10,478 nucleotides of DNA. It comes from Anaerolineae bacterium. GTDB lineage: Bacteria; Chloroflexota; Anaerolineae; JAFGEY01. Positions within the stretch are counted from its first letter, which is position 1, and each line of letters begins with the position of its first letter. This document shows positions 1-6,978 of the stretch, piece after piece. The position numbers and the translations under genes are program-made. Under the pieces are notes generated by a model. That model saw only the letters and a program-made list of their open reading frames with translations. It made no database searches and was not told the origin of the DNA. Location: positions 1 to 10,478 of the forward strand of contig JAFGJF010000252.1 in assembly GCA_016929205.1 (NCBI GenBank), written 5' to 3'.

Positions 1-1
1 G

Positions 2-2839
2 GTCAGTGAAAAGACGGGCTATCCACCCGATATGCTCGATCCGGATCTGGATCTCGAAGCCGACCTGGGCATCGACACGGTCAAACAAGCCGAGGTCTTT
101 GCCACGATCCGTGAAGCCTACGACATCCCCCGTAGAGAAGACCTCAAGCTGCGTGACTATAACACATTGGATAAAGTCGTAGGCTTTGTCTACGAGATGC
201 GACCTGATTTGAAAGAGAGTGTGACGGTTGGTGCACCTGCCGGAGAAAGAAAAACAGAAGCAGAACCGGTCACAGTGCCGCAACCAGTGCCAATACAGGG
301 CAAACGTCCAATCGTTAGCGATCTCGCAGCAGCACGCAACATTCCGCGCCGTGTGCCCCTGCCCTTCTTGCGCCCGAGCCTTGACCTTTGCCGGCCAACC
401 GGGTTCGAGTTTGCGCCGGACAAGCGCGTGATCGTCGTCAGTGACGCAGGCAAGACGGCCAAGTATCTTGGTTACCGCTTGCGAGCGCGCAAAGTCAAAG
501 CCTTGATCCTCAAAGAGGCAACGCCGGAAACAGCAGCCGCGCAGGTTGCGACCTGGCTGGAGGAAGGGCCAATCGCGGGCGTGTACTTTATGCCGGGGCT
601 GGATGCTGCGCCTTCTTTGACCGACATGAATCTGGCACAGTGGCGCGCAGAACAAGACAAACGCATCAAAACACTGTACACGGTTATGCATGCCTTACCC
701 GCAGAACGGTTTCTGATCTCGGCAACCAGGATGGGCGGATTGCATGGCTTTGGCCAAGGGGGAGCGGCAAATCCGCTTGGCGGCGCACTGACGGGCTTTA
801 CCAAAGCCTATGCGATGGAATGCCGCGAGGCCCTGGTCAAAGCTATCGATTTCGAAAGCGACATCGACGAGCGCGAGATAGCCGAGATCCTAATCGACGA
901 AACGTTGTCCGATCCCGGCGCGGTCGAGATCGGACATTACGCTGGTCAACGTTTCAACATCAGTGTCGTCAAGCAAAACGTCGATGATACCCAGTTCGAT
1001 ATAGAACTTGGACGTGAGACCGTCTTTTTGATCACCGGTGGCGCGGGCGGCATTTCGGTGCCCATCGTCACTGACCTGGCAACGGCGTCGTCAGGTGTCT
1101 TTTACCTGACCGACCGCACAGAAGCCCCGGATCCGAACGATCCGGATTTGGCCAGACTTGAGACCGATCTCAAGTTCCTGAAACGTGACATCGCAAAGCG
1201 GATCCAGGATGCAGGAGATCGTCCCACACCAGTCAAAGTGGAAAGGGAACTGGCCAAGTTGGGACGCCAAAAAACGATCGTAGATCTGATGAGCATCATC
1301 AAGCAGGCAGGCGGCACGGCATACTATCGTGATTGCGACGTAACCGACGCCGACACCGTAGCCGATCTGGTGAACGAGATCCAGCAGACATCGGGCAAAC
1401 TCGACGTGATCATTCACGCGGCAGGTCTCGAACGCAGCCACCCACTGGCTGACAAGCCGCCAAGCGAGTTCAACCTGGTATACGATGTCAAGGTCGATGG
1501 GCTATTTTGTTTGCTCAAAGGTTGCGAACAGCTCCATCAACCGCCCCAGGCCGTGGTCGTCTACTCGTCCATCGCCGGACGGTTCGGCAATCTTGCCCAG
1601 ACCGACTATAGCGCCGCCAACGACTTGATGTCCAAGATCGTATCGTCGCTTAATGCCGCACATCCCGAAACCAAGTACGTGGCCATCGACTGGACCGCCT
1701 GGGCCGGAGTCGGCATGGCCACGCGGGGCAGCATTCCAGAGATGATGCAGCGTGCCGGGATCGAGATGATTCAGCCTGAACATGCTGCGCCGGTCGTGCG
1801 CCGCGAGATCAGCGTCGCGGGCACTGGCGGCGAAGTGCTCATCGCCCAAACGCTGGGCATTCTCGCCGACCCGCGCGCTCCCGAAAACGGACTCGATCTG
1901 GAGTGTGCCAACGCCAAGATCGCGCACGATTTCCCGGTAGCGGGCAGAGTAACTGGCCTGGACGTTTTTGGCACATTTGCCTTTGAAACCGAGCTCGATC
2001 CGCAGCAAGAGTCGTTTTTGTACGATCATGCCATCGACAATATGCCCTTGCTACCCGGGGTGATGGGCGTGGAAGGCTTTGCCGAGGTCGCCTGTCTATC
2101 CGCCTCAAAACTGGGCGGAAAAGCGTTCCGCATCGCCTCGATCAGCGATGTACGCTTTGAAGCGCCGTTCAAGTTTTACCGCCAGCAGCCGCGCACCCTT
2201 ACCTGGCGGGTCATGGTTGTGCCAGAAGGTCAAGGACTGGTCGCCCACGTGCAGCTCGAATCTACCCGTGAGATCAAGAGTGGGCAGGAGCACACAAAGC
2301 ACTTTTACGGGCGCGTGCACCTTGAACCCACCAGCGATCAAGAGACTGCGCCGCAGACTGTCGAGGCGCCAGTTTGGGACGGCACGACGACTGTCAAGCC
2401 GGACGATATCTATCGCATCTACTTTCACGGGCCGGCCTTTCAGGTACTGGAGGGCGTGTGCGCTTCCGGAGCGGCCGGAGCGCGACAGGTGTTGGGCAAA
2501 TTTAGCGACAGCCTGCAGCAGATCGACAACGTGCTGATCCCGCCGCTGCTCGTCGAGCTGTGTTTGCAGACGGCGGGCGTGTGGGAAATCGGCAAAACCG
2601 GCGTTATGGCCCTGCCCGCAGCCATCGAGCAAGTCATTGTACACCGCTTGGACCTCAACGGCGGTCCGCTCTATGCAGACATGGTGCCCCGGGAAGGCGA
2701 CGAAATGGTCTTTGATGGACGTGTCCTGGACACTCAAGGCAACGTCTATATCGAGATGCAAGGATACCACACCACACCGTTTTCCAAGCTGGGAGAAGAA
2801 AGCCTGCTCGCACCGCTGCGCCAGGTCGTACAAGACTAG
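2..2839 (+). CDS. Iterative type I polyketide / PUFA-synthase-like protein, C-terminal part (ACP-KR-DH), 5' truncated by window edge
   Basis: The reading frame is open from nt 2, so the start lies outside the window; residue numbers here count from the in-frame Met at nt 32. An acyl carrier domain comes first (to about residue 62), with a [10 protein letters not shown] helix-2 motif; Thr16 occupies the usual phosphopantetheine Ser position. A Pro/Gln-rich linker follows (about 65-125). Next is a ketoreductase with an N-terminal structural half (about 130-320) and a catalytic half starting at the TGGAGG nucleotide-binding loop (about 335). The catalytic set is complete: Lys487, Ser513, Tyr526, Asn530. 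A double-hotdog dehydratase closes the protein: His666 in the motif [17 protein letters not shown] at 798-803, and Glu842-x3-Gln846 where many dehydratases have Asp-x3-Gln/His. This ACP-KR-DH order matches PfaA/enediyne-type iterative synthases, whose KS and AT would lie upstream. It is cytoplasmic and builds a reduced or unsaturated acyl chain; the product cannot be read from here. The adjacent phosphopantetheinyl transferase supports the assignment. Confidence 0.88.
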   Translation, partial: VSEKTGYPPDMLDPDLDLEADLGIDTVKQAEVFATIREAYDIPRREDLKLRDYNTLDKVVGFVYEMRPDLKESVTVGAPAGERKTEAEPVTVPQPVPIQGKRPIVSDLAAARNIPRRVPLPFLRPSLDLCRPTGFEFAPDKRVIVVSDAGKTAKYLGYRLRARKVKALILKEATPETAAAQVATWLEEGPIAGVYFMPGLDAAPSLTDMNLAQWRAEQDKRIKTLYTVMHALPAERFLISATRMGGLHGFGQGGAANPLGGALTGFTKAYAMECREALVKAIDFESDIDEREIAEILIDETLSDPGAVEIGHYAGQRFNISVVKQNVDDTQFDIELGRETVFLITGGAGGISVPIVTDLATASSGVFYLTDRTEAPDPNDPDLARLETDLKFLKRDIAKRIQDAGDRPTPVKVERELAKLGRQKTIVDLMSIIKQAGGTAYYRDCDVTDADTVADLVNEIQQTSGKLDVIIHAAGLERSHPLADKPPSEFNLVYDVKVDGLFCLLKGCEQLHQPPQAVVVYSSIAGRFGNLAQTDYSAANDLMSKIVSSLNAAHPETKYVAIDWTAWAGVGMATRGSIPEMMQRAGIEMIQPEHAAPVVRREISVAGTGGEVLIAQTLGILADPRAPENGLDLECANAKIAHDFPVAGRVTGLDVFGTFAFETELDPQQESFLYDHAIDNMPLLPGVMGVEGFAEVACLSASKLGGKAFRIASISDVRFEAPFKFYRQQPRTLTWRVMVVPEGQGLVAHVQLESTREIKSGQEHTKHFYGRVHLEPTSDQETAPQTVEAPVWDGTTTVKPDDIYRIYFHGPAFQVLEGVCASGAAGARQVLGKFSDSLQQIDNVLIPPLLVELCLQTAGVWEIGKTGVMALPAAIEQVIVHRLDLNGGPLYADMVPREGDEMVFDGRVLDTQGNVYIEMQGYHTTPFSKLGEESLLAPLRQVVQD

Positions 2840-2854
2840 ACCTTGGTTGGCTCG

Positions 2855-3706
2855 ATGATCGACTGGTTGGTTTGTACGATGCGCGATATGTCCTTTAACG
2901 ACGAAGGCACATCGCCATCGTTTTTTCTGAGCGCGACAGAACGCCAGGTTTATGCCGGGTTCAAGGTGGAAAAGCGCCGCCGCGAGTGGCTGCTGGGACG
3001 GTGGACGGCCAAGCAGCTGCTGCGGCGCAGCCAAGTGGCATATGCTAAACTCCCGCTGACGGCGATCACTGTCGGCAATGACGCCGACGGCGCACCTTAC
3101 CTGGCCGTCGCGACCCGTTCAGAATCCGGCAATCCGGAACGAGCGGATACAGATCCCTACGACAGCAGACTGCACCTCACTGCCGAAATGGAACGTTTGC
3201 CCATCTGCCTGTCGATCAGCCATCGTGGAGACAAGGCATTTTGCGCGCTCTCGGACTCACACCGCATCGGTGCCGACATCGAGCGTGTGGAGGCACGCCA
3301 ACCGGTCTTTGTGCACGACTTTTTCACCGAAGGCGAAAATGCACGCATCTGGAGACTGCAAACAAGGATACGCGATACCGCGATCACGGTGATGTGGAGC
3401 GCCAAGGAATCCGTACTCAAAGTCCTACGCGAAGGACTTCGCATCGATACACGTCGCGTCGAGGTCACCCACATCTATGGCCTTGAACAGGACAGCCAAG
3501 GCCCCGACGACACCCTCTCCGCAGACGGATGGCGCGCTGTCCAGGTCAAGTGCATGCTGCCCGATACCCCTCGCTTTGCTGCCTGGTGGCGGCCTGAAAG
3601 CGATGACGTGCTTACCTTGGCGGCAGCCTTGCCAGACGCCGCACCGCTCCCGCACGCATTGACCATTCGGCGCGCCGGACGCCGCAAGTCTCCCCCCCAC
3701 CTTTGA
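2855..3706 (+). CDS. 4'-phosphopantetheinyl transferase, Sfp type
   Basis: This enzyme transfers the phosphopantetheine arm from CoA to carrier-protein serines, turning apo-ACP into holo-ACP. From the ATG at 2855 the protein has 283 residues. The family signatures are clear: SISHRGD (His123), GADIE with the Mg-binding Asp141 and Glu143, and WSAKESVLK (Trp181, Lys184, Glu185, Lys189). A conserved-looking N-terminal region includes KRRREWLLGRWTAK. I chose ATG 2855 because the DWLV stretch just after it looks like the family's first strand. An in-frame TTG at 2843 is the alternative, and neither has a good Shine-Dalgarno site, so translational coupling to the synthase (stop at 2839) is likely. 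Its position right behind the synthase suggests that is its main client. The last codons are odd: they run through a C7 tract and the first copy of a 17-bp direct repeat whose second copy carries the stop codon. Confidence 0.93.
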   Translation: MIDWLVCTMRDMSFNDEGTSPSFFLSATERQVYAGFKVEKRRREWLLGRWTAKQLLRRSQVAYAKLPLTAITVGNDADGAPYLAVATRSESGNPERADTDPYDSRLHLTAEMERLPICLSISHRGDKAFCALSDSHRIGADIERVEARQPVFVHDFFTEGENARIWRLQTRIRDTAITVMWSAKESVLKVLREGLRIDTRRVEVTHIYGLEQDSQGPDDTLSADGWRAVQVKCMLPDTPRFAAWWRPESDDVLTLAAALPDAAPLPHALTIRRAGRRKSPPHL

Positions 3707-3719
3707 CCATTCGGCGCGC
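3659..3719. repeat. 17-bp exact direct repeat pair around the PPTase stop codon
   Basis: The 17-mer ttgaccattcggcgcgc occurs at 3659-3675 and again at 3703-3719, offset by 44 bp. The first copy is translated within the phosphopantetheinyl transferase; the second supplies that gene's TGA stop. A run of seven C lies between them (3692-3698). The intervening bases are not themselves duplicated. Confidence 0.8.
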
Positions 3720-3748
3720 TTGCATCTCACACAACTTTAGAGTAAAAT
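3720..3748 (+). promoter_or_regulatory. Candidate sigma70-type promoter for the coiled-coil membrane protein
   Basis: TTGCAT (3720-3725), a 17-nt spacer and TAAAAT (3743-3748) lie about 46 nt upstream of the ATG at 3794. Spacing is ideal and four or five of six positions match consensus in each box. Expression separate from the upstream synthase operon is inferred. Confidence 0.55.
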
Positions 3749-3793
3749 ACAGCCCGTCGATCAAGAGACAGAAATCTCGAATTGAGGAGCTCG

Positions 3794-4447
3794 ATGCAAG
3801 CAGATAAAAGTGCGATCATTCTTGAAGCACAGTGGATGGAACAAGAGATCCCCCGGATCGAACAAGAGCTCGGCGCTTTACAAAAGCTGGAACAAGATTT
3901 GCTCAACACGCCGATGGAGACGATAAATCAAGTCTACACCTCGACGTATAATAACGAGCGCCAAAAAGCGCGGCCTTTTTACCACCGCCGCCGTTCGATC
4001 ACGCCAACACGCTACGGATACAAAGAACGCATGCTCGACGTGGGGTGGTTTACGATGTTTGCCAGGATATTGATCCTGGCAGCTATCGTCTGGGCCGGTT
4101 ACATTGCCTACAACCTCGATCGCCAGGGTGACACCACCAAAGGCATTATCTGGGGGTTGATCGTGCTTGTTGTTGCCATCGGCCTGGCCTTTGTGCCCGC
4201 GTTTGGTGACGAGATATGGGAACGAGTGGCCCGCAAAAAGGCCGAAACGGCCGCCCGGGAGGCGCAACAATCGGAAGCGTTTGAGCAAGAAAAGCAGCAG
4301 CGCCAAAACAAACTACAGCAATGCCGGACGCGCATCGCCGAACTGCAAGAACGATTGACCTATTCTCGGCATCGGTATGAAGAACTGCGCCGGGAACTGA
4401 CCCGCCACAATCACCACGGGACGACAGCCGGCGTTCAAGCGAAATGA
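3794..4447 (+). CDS. Coiled-coil / two-helix membrane protein of unknown function
   Basis: I do not recognise this family. The start is ATG 3794, preceded by AGGAG at 3785-3789 (4-nt spacer); an upstream TTG at 3782 lies before that site and is unlikely. The 217-residue protein has four visible parts. A Glu/Gln-rich, probably coiled-coil helix spans about residues 5-40. A basic linker with Arg/Tyr-rich patches covers about 48-80. Two hydrophobic helices sit at about 86-108 and 117-137, separated by a short polar turn. A long charged C-terminal coiled coil runs from about 145 to 205, rich in Glu, Gln and Arg, then a His-containing tail. There is no signal peptide and no catalytic motif. By hydrophobicity and charge it should be a membrane hairpin with both coiled-coil arms on the same, probably cytoplasmic, side, which suggests a scaffold or oligomerising role (inference). 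It has its own candidate promoter. Confidence 0.75.
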   Translation: MQADKSAIILEAQWMEQEIPRIEQELGALQKLEQDLLNTPMETINQVYTSTYNNERQKARPFYHRRRSITPTRYGYKERMLDVGWFTMFARILILAAIVWAGYIAYNLDRQGDTTKGIIWGLIVLVVAIGLAFVPAFGDEIWERVARKKAETAAREAQQSEAFEQEKQQRQNKLQQCRTRIAELQERLTYSRHRYEELRRELTRHNHHGTTAGVQAK

Positions 4448-4465
4448 CGTACCCTCTGGAAGCTT

Positions 4466-4585
4466 TTAGTCGGGCAAATCGTCCATAATGCGCTGAATAT
4501 GGCACTTGTACGCTCGAAATGCAGCCTGCCCCTCACTGGAGAGACAGATCATCGTGTGGGGCTTTTTTCCGCTACGCGCCCCCAT
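4466..4585 (-). pseudogene. Truncated winged-helix (HTH_34-like) transcriptional regulator remnant, 39 codons
   Basis: On the minus strand a 39-codon frame starts at ATG 4585-4583 and ends at TAA 4468-4466. Its sequence GKKPHTMICLSSEGQAAF followed by RAYKCHIQRIMDDL resembles the last wing and dimerisation helix of HTH_34-type winged-helix regulators, where a G-K-K-P-x-T / L-T-x-E-G-R-A-A-F pattern is common. The recognition-helix half is absent upstream. Oddly, the fragment has a good ribosome binding site (AAGGAG, plus-strand 4593-4598, 7-nt spacer), so a short peptide could still be made. It lies divergently just before the zinc-binding pRiA4b-like gene. I favour a decayed remnant over a functional mini-protein; the resemblance is from memory of the family, not a search. 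Confidence 0.45.
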
Positions 4586-4644
4586 TATCGTGCTCCTTAC
4601 AGAACAGTGGACCGAACCTATGCAAGAAAGTGAGGGAAAGTGAC

Positions 4645-5322
4645 ATGGCAAGACAAAAACAAACGCGGGGAAAATGTGTATTCTGCGATCGTGAGATGAC
4701 GCGCGGCGGTCTGGCGAAACACCTGGCAAGCTGCCCGCAACGGCAAGAAGCGATCGGGTCCGCCAACCAGGGCACAGAACAGACACTGTATCACCTGGCT
4801 GTACGAGACGCATGGGGCGGCGATTACTGGCTGCACCTCGAGATGAAAGGGTCCTCAACTTTGAACGCACTGGACAGCTACCTGAGGGCGATCTGGCTGG
4901 AATGCTGCGGCCACTTGAGCCAGTTCTCGATCGGCGGATGGCGTGGCGACGAGATCCCGATGTCAAGGCGAATCGATCGCGTTTTTGCGCCGGGCGTCGA
5001 ACTGACACACATCTATGACTTTGGCACGTCGTCGGAAACGTTGATCAAAATGGTCGACCTGCGCCACGGGAAACCGTTGACCCGCCACCCCATCTTTTTG
5101 ATGGCCCGCAATGCCCCACCAGAATTCCAGTGCATGGAGTGTGACAAAACCGCATCCTGGTTGTGTCTGGAATGTATGTACGAACGGGATCAAACGGGCG
5201 CTCTGTGCGATGAACACGCCGAGGATCACGAGTGTGCAGACTATGGGGAGCCGATGCCGCTGGTCAACTCACCCAGGGTAGGGATGTGCGGATACGACGG
5301 ACCGGCAGAACCGCCGTATTGA
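4645..5322 (+). CDS. pRiA4b ORF-3-like domain protein with N- and C-terminal zinc-binding modules
   Basis: The frame is open from 4519, but the ATG at 4645 has a GAGGGA Shine-Dalgarno site (4632-4637, 7-nt spacer) and begins the zinc module, giving 225 residues. Three parts are visible. The N-terminus is a C2HC finger: Cys11-x2-Cys14-x11-His26-x3-Cys30. The middle (about 48-150) looks like a plasmid pRiA4b ORF-3 domain, with a WLHLEMK strand, a helical stretch containing the LDSYLRAIWLECC segment, and the hallmark YDFG at 124-127. The C-terminus has paired ligands suited to two zinc ions: Cys163/Cys166, Cys174/Cys177, Cys188/His191, His195/Cys197, followed by a VNSPR...CGYDG tail that I recall in related hypothetical proteins. 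pRiA4b ORF-3 domains also occur as passengers of IS1096-type elements, but no transposase is seen here. Molecular role unknown; nucleic acid or protein binding is a guess. It probably heads an operon with the Nudix gene 18 bp downstream. Confidence 0.8.
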   Translation: MARQKQTRGKCVFCDREMTRGGLAKHLASCPQRQEAIGSANQGTEQTLYHLAVRDAWGGDYWLHLEMKGSSTLNALDSYLRAIWLECCGHLSQFSIGGWRGDEIPMSRRIDRVFAPGVELTHIYDFGTSSETLIKMVDLRHGKPLTRHPIFLMARNAPPEFQCMECDKTASWLCLECMYERDQTGALCDEHAEDHECADYGEPMPLVNSPRVGMCGYDGPAEPPY

Positions 5323-5340
5323 ACCAGCTTGCTGACCAAT

Positions 5341-6042
5341 ATGTCTAGCCTGCTCAACAAGATTGTCGATCAAGATCCAATCATCGGCAGAGAAAAATTC
5401 ATATCGGCCGCAATCCTGGTTGCCTTTTACCAGCGGGGCGACGAACTCGAACTCATCTTTGAAAAACGACCCACACACGTGCATCGCAACGCCGGCGACG
5501 TCGGTTTGCCCGGCGGGCGAAGAGAAGAGGGTGATGCCTCGTGGCAAGAGACGGCCGTGCGAGAAACGATGGAAGAGTTGGGCGTCGAGCGAACGGCCAT
5601 TGAGGTGCTCGGCAAACTGGGCACGCTTTTTTCGCCAAGTGGCGTGCTGGTCGAGGTTTACGTGGGCAAGCTGGACATCCAGAGCCTGGACGATCTCGAC
5701 TTTGACGAACGCGAGGTTGCCTATCTGTTTCAGGTCCCGCTCAAGTTCTTTTTCGAGACCGAGCCGGAAGTCTACGAACTGGCCGTCGAAACCCATCCCT
5801 ATAACGACAAAGCTGGCAAAAGAATCCTGTTCCCGGCCAAGGAACTGGGCTTGCCGGAACGGTATCACCAACCCTGGCGAGGGCAGCCGCGCAAAGTATA
5901 TCTGTACAGATACGGAAACGAAGTCATTTGGGGCATCGCCGGGGAAATCGTCTACGAAGTCGCCAAGCGAGTCAAACAGGCACTTGGACGGCAGGCGGGC
6001 ACATTTTTGAGCGGCGATGACAGTCAGGTAAGTGATGTTTGA
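5341..6042 (+). CDS. Nudix hydrolase, CoA-pyrophosphatase (NudL/YeaB)-like
   Basis: Nudix enzymes hydrolyse nucleoside diphosphates linked to another moiety. From ATG 5341 the protein has 233 residues; a TTG at 5329 is an alternative, and neither has a strong Shine-Dalgarno site. The Nudix box is GGRREEGDASWQETAVRETM then EELGV, residues 58-82, with the metal-binding REXXEE at Arg74, Glu75, Glu78, Glu79. Immediately before it, residues 41-57 (EKRPTHVHRNAGDVGLP) resemble the UPF0035 signature of CoA pyrophosphatases, in which an arginine-containing strand leads to a His/Gly-rich loop and PGG. A later EVAYLFQVPLKFF stretch (about residues 125-137) also fits that subgroup. The likely reaction is CoA to 3',5'-ADP plus 4'-phosphopantetheine; substrate preference is inferred. 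The 3' end overlaps the next gene, so co-translation with the lipoprotein is likely. The C-terminal 20 or so residues are low-complexity and probably disordered. Confidence 0.85.
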   Translation: MSSLLNKIVDQDPIIGREKFISAAILVAFYQRGDELELIFEKRPTHVHRNAGDVGLPGGRREEGDASWQETAVRETMEELGVERTAIEVLGKLGTLFSPSGVLVEVYVGKLDIQSLDDLDFDEREVAYLFQVPLKFFFETEPEVYELAVETHPYNDKAGKRILFPAKELGLPERYHQPWRGQPRKVYLYRYGNEVIWGIAGEIVYEVAKRVKQALGRQAGTFLSGDDSQVSDV

Positions 6043-6745
6043 ACAGGGTGAAATCACGAAAACCGCCCGTCGTTTTTTCTCAAATGCACTCGCAGTGGGC
6101 GCGTTGCTGTTAGTCCTGGCGGCGATCGCCTGCTCGGAGGATACCAGATCTGGAGTCGAGCCTGCGGCCAAGACGCCAACCCCGCCTCACAGCACGACAG
6201 ATGCCACACCGACACCCGTATCCTCAGCACTAACGCCGCCCTGGGAACTGCGTCCCTACTATCCGATGTTTACGCTGACTCCTTTTGCCCCAACCGCCAC
6301 GCCGGCGATCAGGCCGATCCCGCCGCTGCCGGACGAAACAAAAGCCGGTTCGCCACAAGTGCTGCCGGATTGGATCAAAGCCGTGTCACCTGCTCCGGGC
6401 GACAGGTTGTCCTTGAGCACATTCAACGGGATTTGTATCGCGCCAGCCAAAGGCACCATGGAGGAGTACGCTCCGGCATTAAAATCAGCTTTCCAGGCCG
6501 GAGAACGAGCGCGCGATCGTTTATACTTGCGGGTCAACGGGATCGTACCGTCCGAGTTGACGTGGCAAGAGATCGTTATCCCAAACAGCACCCATCCCGG
6601 CACGGCGTGGGTCGGCACACGAACCTATCGCGAGTTTTGCTGGATCGCAGATATCACCACCGGATTATACGAGGTGGTGTTGTTTTTTCCGACAGAAACG
6701 GGAAGCAGTTCGTTTGCCTGGCATTTCACCACGATCCACGACTAG
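6035..6745 (+). CDS. Thr/Pro-rich exported lipoprotein of unknown function
   Basis: The ATG at 6035 overlaps the Nudix stop codon (TGA 6040-6042), so the two are probably translationally coupled; a GTG at 6032 is the alternative start. The 236-residue product begins with a basic segment (TARR), a hydrophobic core (about residues 19-31) and LAAIAC with Cys33. This is a plausible, slightly atypical lipobox with Ala at -3. Residues about 34-110 form a Pro/Thr/Ala-rich linker, common in surface lipoproteins. A globular C-terminal domain (about 112-236) is rich in beta-strand-like stretches: it contains PAPGDRLSL, YLRVNGI and YEVVLFFPTETGSSSFAWHF, which suggest an Ig-like sandwich. I do not recognise the domain. 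It should be anchored to the membrane with the C-terminal domain outside the cell. Confidence 0.75.
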   Translation: MFEQGEITKTARRFFSNALAVGALLLVLAAIACSEDTRSGVEPAAKTPTPPHSTTDATPTPVSSALTPPWELRPYYPMFTLTPFAPTATPAIRPIPPLPDETKAGSPQVLPDWIKAVSPAPGDRLSLSTFNGICIAPAKGTMEEYAPALKSAFQAGERARDRLYLRVNGIVPSELTWQEIVIPNSTHPGTAWVGTRTYREFCWIADITTGLYEVVLFFPTETGSSSFAWHFTTIHD

Positions 6746-6776
6746 GTTCTGTTGACGTTTTGAATTGCGCCTGGGT

Positions 6777-6856
6777 TGTCATGCCCGAATGTCTCTATCG
6801 AGTATCTACAGGCAAGCAAGAACCTGGATTCCCGCTAAAAACATGCGGGAATGACA
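6777..6856. repeat. MITE/REP-like palindromic intergenic element
   Basis: This 80-bp stretch between two genes is bounded by near-perfect inverted ends: TGTCATGCCCG at 6777-6787 and CGGGAATGACA at 6846-6856 (10 of 11 pair). Inside the right end is a perfect 8-bp hairpin, ATTCCCGC (6828-6835) with GCGGGAAT (6845-6852) and a 9-nt loop. Ends of the form TGTCATTCCCG with a CCCGC/GCGGG hairpin are typical of short, non-coding repeats found in many copies in diverse bacterial genomes. There is no coding capacity. Copy number cannot be judged from one window. Confidence 0.6.
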
Positions 6857-6978
6857 TATGCCAGTCCGCATCCATCGTGCAAGTGGCAAACTGGACCGTT
6901 TATGTGCAATCAATGTCAACCGAACCTAGAGATCGCTTCAATACGCTCTCTTGCCTTGTATGGAAAGCGAGGTTGCCG

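Noticed and set aside
2105..3034. Long minus-strand open frame (309 codons) opposite the synthase DH and PPTase start
   Set aside because: It is the complement of a clearly coding region, has no recognisable domain and spans two real genes; its openness follows from the GC-biased codon use of the plus strand.
5269..6171. Minus-strand open frame (300 codons) opposite the Nudix gene
   Set aside because: The plus-strand Nudix box and CoA-pyrophosphatase signature are unmistakable; the antisense translation has no family features.
6777..6856. CRISPR repeat or rho-independent terminator
   Set aside because: There is only one unit and no spacers, and the hairpin has no U tract after it; terminal inverted ends fit a MITE/REP element better.
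6370..6978. Upstream extension of the membrane protein through the lipoprotein gene and the repeat
   Set aside because: The extension is out of frame with the lipoprotein, Arg-rich and non-hydrophobic; ATG 6979 has its own RBS and begins the plausible membrane-protein N-terminus.
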